A DNA stretch of 64,000 nt from Nakamurella aerolata (GTDB lineage Bacteria; Actinomycetota; Actinomycetes; Mycobacteriales; Nakamurellaceae): positions 62,001 through 126,000 of the forward strand of contig NZ_JABEND010000002.1 in assembly GCF_013002705.1 (NCBI RefSeq), in the 5' to 3' direction. Position numbers and translations under genes: made by a program. Under the pieces are notes generated by a model. The model had not been told where the DNA came from. It made no database searches and saw only the letters and a program-made list of their open reading frames with translations. Shown in pieces: positions 9,501 through 17,379 of the stretch. Positions within the stretch are counted from its first letter, which is position 1, and every line of letters begins with the position of its first letter.

Positions 9501-9964
9501 CTACCGCTACCCCGGTCGCCCTCGACACCACCGGAAACTATTCGGTGGCGGCGTGGGTGCGGGCAGACACGTTGCCCGGCAACACCTACGCCACCGCGGT
9601 CGCGACCGAGGCCTACGACGGCCGGAGCCCCTTCTTTCTCCAGTACAGCGGCCCGGCGCGGGGCTGGGCGTTCAGCATTCCGGACGGCCCGAGGGCGATC
9701 GCCCCTGGACCGGTCAGCACCGGACGCTGGTACCACCTGGTCGGCGTTCGGGACGCGGTGGCCGGAACGCTGACGCTGTACGTCGACGGTGTGAAGGCCG
9801 CCAGCGCAACAGCTTTCGGCACATCCGCCAGCACCGGAGCGGTCACCTTCGGCCGGGCGCAGTGGGACTCCGACCCTGTCGACTTCCTGGCCGGCGCGGT
9901 CGACACCGTGCGCCTGTACAACCGGGCGTTGTCCGCACCGGAGGTGGCCGCTCTGGCGGGCTGA
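6518..9964 (+). CDS. Secreted GH2 glycoside hydrolase with PA14 and LamG domains
   Basis: 1148 aa. ATG 6518 is preferred over GTG 6506 because AGGTGGA (6504-6510) lies seven bases before it. A long Sec signal peptide ends near AAPAAAAA. A PA14 domain (about residues 95-245, GLRGDYYRIS...EYTFSAIGDNGFRLWV) precedes the GH2 core: sugar-binding jelly roll (LNGTWDF), Ig-like domain, TIM barrel with WIPFNEGW (acid/base Glu771) and DGEHGGF (candidate nucleophile Glu841). A LamG/concanavalin domain closes the protein (about 980-1148). It would release sugar outside the cell for the adjacent importer. GH2 enzymes with galactofuranosidase activity have been reported in Streptomyces, so that substrate is attractive, but beta-galactoside or glucuronide are alternatives. 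Confidence 0.87.
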   Translation: MSASRPHPSPPGSRRRRTLRPVLAGLLAASLGIAALGAAPAAAAAPAAPTSLSAQQQSPQAQARSEVGTQTDARGPAPAAATEAQPAAASPDSGLRGDYYRISNTDTWELEPQNLAITVVDQAIDIDNMVPIYRSLTGRTDNVGVRWTGTVTAPATGEYTFSAIGDNGFRLWVGAGAYSGAAADQLIDFWVNQWDIEQTATRTVRLEAGVPVPIRFDLFQAIGGANIHLSWQSANAGVAKQVVPASAFRLPDGWRPYGASAEVGADGSTAVITFADGTVGGLDGLADHLTVSVDGKSYPIAELAAGPQDGQLTITLGAPVVAGANVRIAYDGKGSLTSGGRPAPAFNLMAKNGSTHRLTTPWADDVDADRPLPEYPRPQLTRRQWQNLNGTWDFVPLASADAPLPTNWTGAAKVVVPYPIESLLSKVNKHYDNFAYHRSFVVPRGWRAGDQRVLLNFGAVDNVTAVLVNGKPVGSHTGGYDSFSFDITDALVGGPNELVVRVTDTTGDTPKGKQSRNPSGIFYTPASGIWQTAWLEPVPAASIDSLKLTPKLSDSDDAVVVKAESATADANATVTVTASDGNSRDVATVTGKANTDVVLPIKNAKRWTPDSPNLYNLRVVLSSTKDGATSTDTVGSYVGLRSIDVRKINGTNRIVLNGKQTFLLSTLDQGYWPDGVYTAPTDQALAWDIQQTKNLGFNTIRKHIKVEPARWYYYADRIGMMVWQDMPSAFTSRNAESTSKRVTDQWESELRTMIDQHSMFSSIIGWIPFNEGWSEWNLDDTARVGRNIKQQDPSRLLNVHSGMNCCQSLGDSKVGDIIDWHQYTGPAAPSPDATRAAIDGEHGGFSLSVAGHIWPGGSVNPYGEVGSSKELTDAYVGNTAKLIGLAREKLSGSVYTQLTDLEGEVNGFYTYDRRVSKMDEKRVREINLALIAAGSGAPAPAGQRAPVAGWNFDQLSGEQSPGIGATPPAKLAGGAALTRGKSGSALRLDGRDDQATATPVALDTTGNYSVAAWVRADTLPGNTYATAVATEAYDGRSPFFLQYSGPARGWAFSIPDGPRAIAPGPVSTGRWYHLVGVRDAVAGTLTLYVDGVKAASATAFGTSASTGAVTFGRAQWDSDPVDFLAGAVDTVRLYNRALSAPEVAALAG

Positions 9965-9990
9965 CCGCAGAATCGCAACGGCTCAATTGG

Positions 9991-10035
9991 CAGCGCCGAC
10001 CACCGCGGGCCCAGCGCCCGCGGTGGTCGGCGCTG
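9991..10035. terminator. Perfect 20-bp hairpin between convergent GH2 and metB genes
   Basis: Arms 9991-10010 and 10016-10035 are perfectly complementary with a 5-base loop CCAGC. There is no T tract on either side, as is common for actinobacterial I-shaped terminators. Its place between two convergent stop codons suggests bidirectional termination. Confidence 0.8.
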
Positions 10036-10140
10036 CGGCCCGTGCAGCAGCAGCGGCCCGCTCGGTGACCCGGTGTGGCGACGAGCGGCTCGTAGCCTGC
10101 AGCGCCGGCCGGGCGCGGGCGCACGCCCGGCGAACAGTAA

Positions 10141-11475
10141 TCAGATCCGCAACAGTTGCGGACGCGACAGCTCGGCCTCGGTGGCGGTACCCGCGCTCGT
10201 CCCTTCGTCGACCGGCGTGCTCGTCCCGAGCCGGTCAGCCGGCGCCGGTGCGGTCGCGGCTGCCGCCCGATCGAGGGCGTCGAGCAGATCGGCAACCAGG
10301 TCTTCGGCTGCTTCGATACCGATGGAAAGACGCAGCAGGCCGTCGCCGATGCCGGCCAGCCTCCGCGCCTCGGCGGACATCGATGCGTGCGTCATGGTGG
10401 CGGGGTGCGCGACAAGGGACTCGGTGCCGCCCAACGACTCTGCCAGCGAGAAGCAGCGCAGCCCGTCCACAAAGGCGCGCACCGCGGTTTCTCCACCGGC
10501 CAGCTCGATGGAGAGCATCGCGCCGAAGCCCTGCTGTTGCCGCGCGGCAATCCGGTGGCCGGGGTGACTCACCAGCCCCGGATAGTGCACGGCGGTAACG
10601 GCAGGATGCTCACCGATCGCGGCGATCACCGCGTCGGTGTTCTCGGAATGGGCGCGCAGCCGGGTGTGCAGCGTCCGCAGGCCACGGACGGTGAGGTAGC
10701 TGTCGAACGGGGAACCGGTGAGCCCCAAGACATTTGCCCACCACGAGATCTGCTCGGCCAGTTCCGCGGTGCCGGCGACGACGGCGCCGCCCACCACGTC
10801 GGAGTGCCCGTTGATGTACTTGGTGGTGGAGTGCACCACCAGATCGGCACCGAGTTGCAGCGGCTGCTGCAACAGTGGCGAGAGGAAGGTGTTGTCCGCC
10901 ACCACGATTGCCCCCGCCGCGTGCGCAGCCGCGGCGACCGCGGCAACGTCGGTGACCCGCAGCAGCGGGTTGGACGGTGTCTCCAGCCAGACCAGCACCG
11001 GGCGGTGCTGGCCGGCCAGCGCATCGGCGACCGCGTCCTGATCGCTGAAATCCACTGTCTCGACAACGAAATGCCCGCGCGCCGCCAGCGAGTCGAACAG
11101 CCGCCAGGTGCCGCCGTAACAGTCGTGCGGGATCAACACCTTGTCGCCGGGACACAACAGCGCGTTCAGACACACGGTGATAGCGCCCATTCCGGTGGCG
11201 CACACGGTGGCACCGGCCCCGCCCTCCAACGCCGTCAAGGCGTCGGCCAACACGTCGCGGGTGGGATTGCCCGAGCGGGTGTAGTCGTAACGACGCGGCT
11301 GGTCGAAACCGGCGAAGGAGTAGTTGCTCGACAGGAACAACGGCGGCGCCACCGAGCCCTGGCTGGGGTCGGAGTCGATGCCGGCCCTGATGGCCCTGGT
11401 GAGCGCACTGAGGCCACCCTGCTGTTGCGGTGCGGCGGTGGCCGGGGAGCCGGAGGTGGAGCGGGGGAGCGTCAT
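10141..11475 (-). CDS. metB: Cystathionine gamma-synthase
   Basis: 444 aa PLP enzyme of the Cys/Met metabolism family, joining O-acyl-homoserine and cysteine to form cystathionine. PLP lysine is Lys219 in HSTTKYINGHSD; other marks are PHDCYGGTWRLFDSLAARG, TPSNPLLRVTD and ADNTFLSPLLQQPL, which track E. coli MetB closely (including the WWAN motif). A C-terminal Ala/Pro/Thr tail of about 40 residues is extra. It lies about 120 bases downstream of a SAM-I riboswitch on the same strand, consistent with methionine biosynthesis. The ATG at 11475 overlaps a tiny ATG-TAC-CGC-TGA frame; GGGAAAGG lies 13 bases upstream of the chosen start. Confidence 0.92.
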   Translation of the reverse strand: MTLPRSTSGSPATAAPQQQGGLSALTRAIRAGIDSDPSQGSVAPPLFLSSNYSFAGFDQPRRYDYTRSGNPTRDVLADALTALEGGAGATVCATGMGAITVCLNALLCPGDKVLIPHDCYGGTWRLFDSLAARGHFVVETVDFSDQDAVADALAGQHRPVLVWLETPSNPLLRVTDVAAVAAAAHAAGAIVVADNTFLSPLLQQPLQLGADLVVHSTTKYINGHSDVVGGAVVAGTAELAEQISWWANVLGLTGSPFDSYLTVRGLRTLHTRLRAHSENTDAVIAAIGEHPAVTAVHYPGLVSHPGHRIAARQQQGFGAMLSIELAGGETAVRAFVDGLRCFSLAESLGGTESLVAHPATMTHASMSAEARRLAGIGDGLLRLSIGIEAAEDLVADLLDALDRAAAATAPAPADRLGTSTPVDEGTSAGTATEAELSRPQLLRI

Positions 11476-11597
11476 CAGCGGTACATCGCCTTTCCCAGGT
11501 TCTCGAGCGGCCGTACCTGCCGGCGCGAGAGAGGGGAAGCGTCCAAGAACCGAAAGAGCTTGCGGTGGCGGCGATCCGCGAACGGCCCGTCTACCGC

Positions 11598-11722
11598 AAT
11601 TCCATCTTCCGGCCGTGGAAACATCCGCACGCCGCAGGATTTGGCACCTTTCCCGCGGGTTACCCCTCGGCAGGCTGCCCCGGCTTCAACGGGCCTGTCC
11701 CTCTGCCGGTCTTGATGGATTT
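11598..11722 (-). ncRNA. SAM-I (S-box) riboswitch upstream of metB
   Basis: Read on the minus strand, P1 is AAATCCATC (11722-11714) paired with GATGGAATT (11606-11598), 8 of 9 pairs. Between them occur, in order, the S-box core elements AGAGGGACAGGCCCG, TTGAAGCCG, GGGGCAGCC and GGTGCCAAATCCTGC. This order and spacing is the SAM-I aptamer rather than the actinobacterial SAM-IV. No T-rich terminator follows, so control is likely at translation initiation of metB. Confidence 0.9.
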
Positions 11723-11730
11723 CGTCGCCG

Positions 11731-11762
11731 ACCATACCCGACCGGCCCCTGGCGCTGTCCAA
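11731..11762 (-). promoter_or_regulatory. Candidate promoter of the riboswitch-metB transcript
   Basis: TATGGT (minus strand, 11736-11731) could be the -10, placing the start a few bases before riboswitch P1. TTGGAC/TGGACA at 11762-11756 is a possible -35 but the spacer is long (19-20 bases). Confidence 0.35.
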
Positions 11763-11832
11763 CCATCGACAACGTGTTCTCACATGCTGGTACGCGGTGG
11801 TCGGAATCAACGATCGGATTAGAGTGCTGCGG

Positions 11833-12597
11833 GTGACGGGCGATGGTGACCTGACTCGGAGTGCCGGCCCGCTGGCCGCGCAGGTGCGCGCTGCCATCGC
11901 GGCGCACGCCGATCCTGCCCGCGCCGAGCAGCAGCGGGCCTACATGAAGTCGGCGATGCCGTACTGGGGCGTGCCGAACCCGGTGCTGCGCACGGCCCTC
12001 AAGCCGCTGCTGGCTTGTTTCGCTCCCAGCTCGCGGGCGGAGTGGCAGGCGGGGGTCCGAGCCATCTGGGACGGGGCCGGCCATCGCGAGGAGCGTTACG
12101 CCGCCATCGCTTTCGCCAGGCACCCCAGTGCCGAACGCTGGCAGGACGCTGCGGCGCTGCCGCTGTACCGGCAGCTGATCGTCACCGGCGCATGGTGGGA
12201 TTTCGTCGACGAGATCGCCGCGCACCTGGTCGGTACCGCGCTGCGCGAAGACCCGGCGGCGGTGCGCCCCGTCGTCGAACGGTGGGCGAGCGACCCGGAG
12301 CTGTGGCTGCGCCGCACCGCCATCCTTGCGCAACTCCGCCATCGCGAGCGCACCGACCGGAAACTATTGCGGCACGCCATCATTGCCAACCTCGGCGACG
12401 ACTCGTTCTGGATCCGCAAGGCCATCGGTTGGGCGCTGCGCGAGTACGCCAAGACCGACCCGGCGTGGGTGCGCGCCGAGGTCGACCGGCTCAGCACCCG
12501 CTCCGGCCCGGCCAAGCCCGGACGGGCCGCACCGGCCACGCTGTCGCCGCTGTCCCGGCGCGAGGCACTCAAGAACCTGCCGGCCGACCCGCCCTGA
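11833..12597 (+). CDS. DNA alkylation repair glycosylase (AlkD/AlkC-like HEAT protein)
   Basis: 254 aa from GTG 11833. The start is set by TAGAGT at 11820-11825, seven bases upstream, a leaderless arrangement with no ribosome-binding site. The protein is alpha-helical HEAT-like (PF08713). MPYWGVPNP near the N-terminus, GAWWDFVDEIAAH, and SFWIRKAIGWALREYAK are the conserved segments that in AlkD hold the Trp/Asp/Trp used to flip out and excise positively charged alkylated bases. It is divergent from metB. A general base-excision role against methylated DNA is expected. Confidence 0.85.
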   Translation: MTGDGDLTRSAGPLAAQVRAAIAAHADPARAEQQRAYMKSAMPYWGVPNPVLRTALKPLLACFAPSSRAEWQAGVRAIWDGAGHREERYAAIAFARHPSAERWQDAAALPLYRQLIVTGAWWDFVDEIAAHLVGTALREDPAAVRPVVERWASDPELWLRRTAILAQLRHRERTDRKLLRHAIIANLGDDSFWIRKAIGWALREYAKTDPAWVRAEVDRLSTRSGPAKPGRAAPATLSPLSRREALKNLPADPP

Positions 12598-12674
12598 CCG
12601 CGCCACCGGCCGCCGCCGGCCGTCGCTGAACCCAGCAGCACCGAATCGACCGGGCACCGGTCTGCCGGAACCGG

Positions 12675-14024
12675 CTACAGATTGGGGTACAGCGGGAACT
12701 TGTCGGCGATCGCCGTCACCCGGGCCCGCAACGGGCCGGCCACCGCGGTGTCCAGTTCGCCCGGCGGCGCCTTCAGCGCCTCGGCGATGATGTCGGCCAC
12801 CTCGGCGAACGCCGCAGCGTCCAACCCGCGAGTGGCCAGCGCCGGGGTGCCGATGCGCAGACCCGACGTCACCATCGGCGGGCGCGGATCGAACGGCACC
12901 GCATTGCGGTTCACCGTGATGCCGATGGAATGCAGCCGATCCTCGGCCTGCTTGCCGGTCAGCTCCGAGTCGCGCAGATCCACCAGCACCAGGTGCACGT
13001 CGGTGCCGCCGGTGAGCACCTGCACACCGGCGTCGGCCACGTCGGCCTGCGACAAACGGTCCGCCAGTGCCGCGGCCCCGGCCACCGTGCGCTGCGCCCG
13101 CTCGGTGAACGACGGATCGGCCGCCATCTTGAACGCCACCGCCTTCGCCGCGATGACGTGCTCGAGCGGGCCGCCCTGCTGCCCGGGGAACACCGCAGAG
13201 TTGATCTTCTTCGCCAGGTCGGCGTCGTTGCTGAGGATGACGCCGCCGCGCGGGCCGCCAAGGGTCTTGTGCGTCGTCGTTGTGGTGACGTGGGCATGCG
13301 GCACCGGCGACGGGTGCAGCCCGGTCGCCACCAGCCCGGCGAAGTGCGCCATGTCCACCAGCAGATAGGCGCCCACCTCGTCGGCGATCTCCCGGAACGC
13401 AGCGAAGTCCAGCTGCCGCGGGTAGGCCGACCAACCGGCGATGATCAGCTTGGGCTTGTGGTCGCGAGCCATCTTGGCCACCGCTTCCATATCCACCCTG
13501 TGGTCTTCTTTGGACACCTCGTACGCGACGGCGTTGTACAGCAACCCGGAGAAGTTGATCTTCATGCCGTGCGTCAGGTGACCGCCGTGCGCCAGCGACA
13601 GCCCGAGGATGGTGTCACCCGGTTTGATCAGCGCCTGCATGGCCGCGGCGTTGGCCTGGGCGCCGGAATGCGGCTGCACGTTGGCGTAACCGGCACCGAA
13701 CAGCGACTTGATCCGGGAGATCGCCAGCCGCTCGATCTCGTCGACGAACTCGCAGCCGCCGTAGTAGCGGCGGCCGGGGTAGCCCTCGGCGTACTTGTTG
13801 GTCAGCACGCTGCCTTGGGCCTGCATGGCGGAGACCGGGGCGAAGTTTTCGCTGGCGATCATCTCGAGGGTGGACTGCTGGCGGTTCAGCTCCTGCCCGA
13901 TCAATGCCGACACCTGCGGGTCCGCCTGCGCCAGCGATGCGTCGAGCCCTGGCCACGGGGCGTCGGTGGAGCCCTCCGGGCCCGGTGCGGTGGTGCTGGA
14001 ATTGTCGGCTGTCGAAGTCGTCAT
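12675..14024 (-). CDS. glyA: Serine hydroxymethyltransferase
   Basis: 449 aa PLP enzyme converting serine plus tetrahydrofolate to glycine plus 5,10-methylene-THF. PLP lysine lies in [14 protein letters not shown] (about residue 253). [23 protein letters not shown], and [12 protein letters not shown] are signature stretches. The N-terminus has a 20-residue Ser/Thr/Pro extension. ATG 14024 is preceded by AGGAGAAA. The control region contains two copies of a 15-bp repeat. It sits tail-to-tail with the AlkD gene. Confidence 0.96.
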   Translation of the reverse strand: MTTSTADNSSTTAPGPEGSTDAPWPGLDASLAQADPQVSALIGQELNRQQSTLEMIASENFAPVSAMQAQGSVLTNKYAEGYPGRRYYGGCEFVDEIERLAISRIKSLFGAGYANVQPHSGAQANAAAMQALIKPGDTILGLSLAHGGHLTHGMKINFSGLLYNAVAYEVSKEDHRVDMEAVAKMARDHKPKLIIAGWSAYPRQLDFAAFREIADEVGAYLLVDMAHFAGLVATGLHPSPVPHAHVTTTTTHKTLGGPRGGVILSNDADLAKKINSAVFPGQQGGPLEHVIAAKAVAFKMAADPSFTERAQRTVAGAAALADRLSQADVADAGVQVLTGGTDVHLVLVDLRDSELTGKQAEDRLHSIGITVNRNAVPFDPRPPMVTSGLRIGTPALATRGLDAAAFAEVADIIAEALKAPPGELDTAVAGPLRARVTAIADKFPLYPNL

Positions 14025-14126
14025 GTGCGTTTCTCCTGGTCAGAGCCTGCAGATCGGGTCTTGGCTTGGGGCGGACGTCGGATTGCTCGGACACCGCCGC
14101 CGGGGCCGGGCTCGGCTTCACCGGGG

Positions 14127-14163
14127 CGAGAAGCTGCCAGCTGAGCGTCGAGAAGCTGCCAGC
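14127..14163. repeat. Two 15-bp direct repeats upstream of glyA
   Basis: CGAGAAGCTGCCAGC occurs perfectly at 14127-14141 and 14149-14163, a 22-bp period (two helical turns). The pair lies 100-140 bp upstream of the glyA start and just beyond the divergent peptide transporter promoter. It may be a regulator binding site. Confidence 0.65.
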
Positions 14164-14261
14164 GAGGAGGCGCTGGAGGTGACCGTGGGCAGCCGCCGCA
14201 ACTCATCGTAACGATCGGATGACACGGACGGCCGGGGGTAGGCAGGTGCCGGGTTGCCCAC

Positions 14262-14337
14262 TAGGTTGAGCGAATCTCCGCGGCTGTCGGTGCCGCCTGA
14301 TACGGCACCGACGGATGCCCGGATGTGCGTCCGGGCA
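14262..14337 (+). promoter_or_regulatory. Promoter box and two tandem leader hairpins of the peptide importer
   Basis: TAGGTT at 14262-14267 is a possible -10, which would start the transcript near 14274. Two perfect hairpins follow: 14289-14309 (GGTGCCG/CGGCACC, 7-base loop) and 14316-14337 (TGCCCGGA/TCCGGGCA, 6-base loop). They end 28 bases before the start codon. The upstream gene runs the other way, so they are leader structures rather than a terminator of a previous gene. Confidence 0.5.
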
Positions 14338-14365
14338 GCGCGGAACCAAACCGAATGGAGGAAGC

Positions 14366-16225
14366 ATGTCTGTGCGTCGACGGCGGCTCACCGCGGTGGG
14401 CATTGCTGCCGCATTGGCGGTCACCACCGCTGCCTGTGCTCAGTCCGATCGCGGCAGCGATTCGAATAGCAACGCAAACACCACTCAAGACACCGGTAAC
14501 GCCGGAGCTGCCGGCGAGTCCGGTCCCGCCGGGACCCCGGCTGCAGGTTCCGGTGCCGCAGGTTCCGGTGCCGCCGGTTCCGGGGCAGCGGGCGGCGCCG
14601 CCCCCAGCGGATCCGGCGGCGCGGCAGCGCCCGCCGACATTCCGGCGAACGCCGACCTCAACGCCACCTTCACCTTTGCCGCCGCCGGCGCTCCCGAGAT
14701 GTTCGACCCGCTGTACGGCACCGACGGTGAGACGTTCCGCCCTGCCCGGATGATGTTCGAGGGTCTGGTGCGCTCCAAGCCGGGTACCGCCGACCTTGAG
14801 CCTCAGCTGGCCGAGTCGTACACCTCCAGCCCCGACGGTCTCACCTGGACCTTCAAGATCCGCAAGGGCGTGACCTTCTCCGACGGCACCCCGCTGAACG
14901 CCGAGGCCGTCTGCTACAACCTCGACCGGATGTACTCGCAGACCGGCGCCGGTGCGGTGCAGGCCGAGTACTGGTCGAGCAACATGGGCGGCTTCAAGGG
15001 GCAGAAGGACTCGGCCGGCAAAGAAGTTCCGTCCATCTACAAGTCCTGCAAGGCCGATGGCGACAATGCGGTGATCACCATCAACCGGTTCACCTCGAAG
15101 TTCCCGGCCATCCTGAGCTTGCCGTCGTACTCGATCCAGTCGCCGACCGCGCTGAAGAAGTACAAGGCCAACGACGTCAAGCAATCCGGCGAGGCGTTCA
15201 CCTACCCGGCCTACGCCACCGCCCACCCGACTGGTACCGGTCCGATGCTGTTCCAGGCCTACGACCGCACCAACGGCACCATCACGCTGGTGCGCAACGA
15301 GAAGTACTGGGGCCCCAAGGCCACCGTAGCCAAGCTGGTCTTCAAGATCATCCCGGACGAGACCGCCCGCAAGCAGGCGCTGCAGGCCGGCACCATCCAG
15401 GGCTACGACCTGCCGAACCCGGCCGACTGGGACTCGCTGAAGGAGTCGGCAAACCTGTTGATTCGCCCGGCGTTCAACATCATGTACCTGGGCTTCGACT
15501 TCAAGAACAACAAGGCGCTGCAGGATCTCAAGGTGCGCCAGGCGATCGCCTACGCGCTCAACCGGGAAGACTTTGTCGCCTCCCAGCTGCCGGAGGGCGC
15601 CGAGGTGGCGCAGGAGTGGTACCCGAAGACGGTTGACGGCTGGACCCCGGACGTGCAGCAGTATCCGTACGACCCGGAGAAGGCCAAGCAGCTGCTCGCC
15701 GAGGCCGGGCAGCAGAACTTGACGCTGAACTTCTGGTGGCCGACCGAGGTGACCCGCCCGTACATGCCGAACCCGAAGGACGTGTTCACCTCGTTCTCGC
15801 AGGATCTCGAGGCAGTGGGCATCAAGCTGAACGTCACCTCCAAACCGTGGAACGGTGGCTACCTCGACGGGGTGACCGCACGCAAGCCCGACCTGTTCCT
15901 GTTGGGCTGGACCGGCGACTACAACACCCCTGACAACTTCATCGGCAGCTTCTTCTCCTCCGAGTCCAACGACTTCGCGACTTTCGAAACCCCGTGGGGC
16001 AAGACGTTCGACCAGGAGATCGCCGACGCCGACTCGATTCCCGACAAGGCCAAGCGGGACGCTGCCTACGTCGCGTTGAACAAGAAGATCATGAGCGAAT
16101 ACATGCCGGGGGTGCCGATCTCGTCGTCGCCGCCGGCACTGGTGGTGGCCAAGAACGTCAGCGGTATCGTGCCGTCGCCGCTGACCGACGAGGACTACAC
16201 CCACGCCATCATCACCAAGGGCTAG
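14366..16225 (+). CDS. Peptide/nickel-type ABC substrate-binding lipoprotein (SBP family 5)
   Basis: 619 aa. ATG 14366 follows GGAGGAAGC, an excellent ribosome-binding site. A lipoprotein signal (RRRRLTAVGIAAALAVTT) ends at a lipobox with Cys. A Gly/Ala/Ser/Pro linker spans roughly residues 30-95. The remainder is an OppA/DppA fold: MFDPLYGTDGETFRPARMMFEGLV, LAESYTSSPDGLTWTFKIRKGVTFSDGTPL. Likely ligand is an oligopeptide or dipeptide; family members can bind other solutes. It heads a five-gene importer; a 12-bp hairpin separates it from the first permease. Confidence 0.9.
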   Translation: MSVRRRRLTAVGIAAALAVTTAACAQSDRGSDSNSNANTTQDTGNAGAAGESGPAGTPAAGSGAAGSGAAGSGAAGGAAPSGSGGAAAPADIPANADLNATFTFAAAGAPEMFDPLYGTDGETFRPARMMFEGLVRSKPGTADLEPQLAESYTSSPDGLTWTFKIRKGVTFSDGTPLNAEAVCYNLDRMYSQTGAGAVQAEYWSSNMGGFKGQKDSAGKEVPSIYKSCKADGDNAVITINRFTSKFPAILSLPSYSIQSPTALKKYKANDVKQSGEAFTYPAYATAHPTGTGPMLFQAYDRTNGTITLVRNEKYWGPKATVAKLVFKIIPDETARKQALQAGTIQGYDLPNPADWDSLKESANLLIRPAFNIMYLGFDFKNNKALQDLKVRQAIAYALNREDFVASQLPEGAEVAQEWYPKTVDGWTPDVQQYPYDPEKAKQLLAEAGQQNLTLNFWWPTEVTRPYMPNPKDVFTSFSQDLEAVGIKLNVTSKPWNGGYLDGVTARKPDLFLLGWTGDYNTPDNFIGSFFSSESNDFATFETPWGKTFDQEIADADSIPDKAKRDAAYVALNKKIMSEYMPGVPISSSPPALVVAKNVSGIVPSPLTDEDYTHAIITKG

Positions 16226-16241
16226 TACCTGAACAGCGCCG

Positions 16242-16286
16242 GGACCGGGCGGATGTGCTGCAGCGCTTGCAGTCTCCGCCCGGTCC
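16242..16286. terminator. 12-bp hairpin between the binding protein and permease genes
   Basis: Arms GGACCGGGCGGA (16242-16253) and TCCGCCCGGTCC (16275-16286) pair perfectly and enclose a smaller CTGCA/TGCAG stem. In binding-protein operons such hairpins give partial termination or stabilise the upstream message so the binding protein outnumbers the permease. Confidence 0.65.
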
Positions 16287-16352
16287 GGTCGCCCGGCCCA
16301 GCAGCTGCTGGGCTCCCTTGGTCGGGTAAGGCTGACGAAAGAGGTCGCCGGT

Positions 16353-17360
16353 TTGCTCAGATACATCGTGCGACGACTGGCCCAGCTGGTCGTGGTGCTC
16401 CTCATCCTTTCGCTGCTGCTGTTCTTCTGGCTCCGGCTGCTGCCGGGCGGCCCGGACAGCGCCATCTGCGGCGAACGCTGCACCCCGGAGCAGCGGACCG
16501 CGCTGCGCTCCGCCATGGGGCTGGACCAGCCGATCTGGACCCAGTACCTGAAGTACCTCGGCCGCATCGTTCAGGGCGACTTCGGTACCTCCGGTTTCGT
16601 CGAACCCGGCGTTCCTGCCCTTGAGGTGTTCTGGCACCGGCTGCCGGCCACCATCGAGTTGACGATCGCCGCGCTGATCTTCGCGCTGGTGCTGGCGATC
16701 CCGCTCGGCTACTTCGCCGCCCGGCGGAAAGGCAGCCTGCTGGACAGCACGGGCGTTGTGGTCTCGCTGCTCGGCGTTGCCGTCCCCGTCTTCTTCCTTG
16801 CGTACCTGTTGAAGTTCGTCTTTGCCGTCAAGCTGCACTGGCTGCCCGACAGTGGCCGGCAGGGCGACATCAACGCCACCAGGGTCACCGGCTTCTTCGT
16901 CCTCGACGGGTTGATCACCAGGGAATGGGACGCCGCCTGGGACGCCCTCAAACACCTGATTCTGCCGGCGATCGCGCTCGGCTTCATTCCGTTCGCGGTG
17001 ATCTTCCGGATCACCCGCGGCAGCGTGATCGACGTGCAGAACGAGGACTACGTGCGCACCGCGGAGTCGAAAGGCCTTACCACCTCGGTGATCCGGCGCC
17101 GCCACATCCTGCGCAATGCGATGCTGCCGGTAGTGACCGTCACCGGGCTCCAAGTCGGCGCGTTACTGGCCGGCGCGGTGCTCACCGAGACCGTCTTTGC
17201 CTATCCGGGCCTCGGCCAAGCCACCCAGATCGCCTTCCAGAACCGCGATTACGCGATGCTGCAGATCTTGGTGCTGGCCTCCGCCGTCACCTACATGCTG
17301 GTGAACCTGGTGGTCGACCTGTCGTACGCGCTCATCGATCCGCGCATCAGAACGCGATGA
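16353..17360 (+). CDS. Peptide ABC transporter permease (DppB/OppB type)
   Basis: 335 aa, six membrane helices. Starts at TTG 16353 after AAAGAGG; reads LRYIVRRLAQLVVVLLILSLLLFFWLRLLPGGP, the typical DppB N-terminus. The cytoplasmic coupling loop is YVRTAESKGLTTSVIRRRHILRNAMLP. It pairs with the following DppC-type permease. Confidence 0.92.
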   Translation: MLRYIVRRLAQLVVVLLILSLLLFFWLRLLPGGPDSAICGERCTPEQRTALRSAMGLDQPIWTQYLKYLGRIVQGDFGTSGFVEPGVPALEVFWHRLPATIELTIAALIFALVLAIPLGYFAARRKGSLLDSTGVVVSLLGVAVPVFFLAYLLKFVFAVKLHWLPDSGRQGDINATRVTGFFVLDGLITREWDAAWDALKHLILPAIALGFIPFAVIFRITRGSVIDVQNEDYVRTAESKGLTTSVIRRRHILRNAMLPVVTVTGLQVGALLAGAVLTETVFAYPGLGQATQIAFQNRDYAMLQILVLASAVTYMLVNLVVDLSYALIDPRIRTR

Positions 17361-17379
17361 AAGGGGAGGTGAGCACATC

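Noticed and set aside
14127-14163. Glycine or THF riboswitch before glyA
   Set aside because: No aptamer core elements could be found; only the direct repeat is clear.
14261-16567. 768-residue open frame on the minus strand opposite the peptide-binding protein
   Set aside because: It is the antisense of a high-GC gene with strong family motifs; the product is His/Gly/Val-rich with no domain and poor third-position GC.
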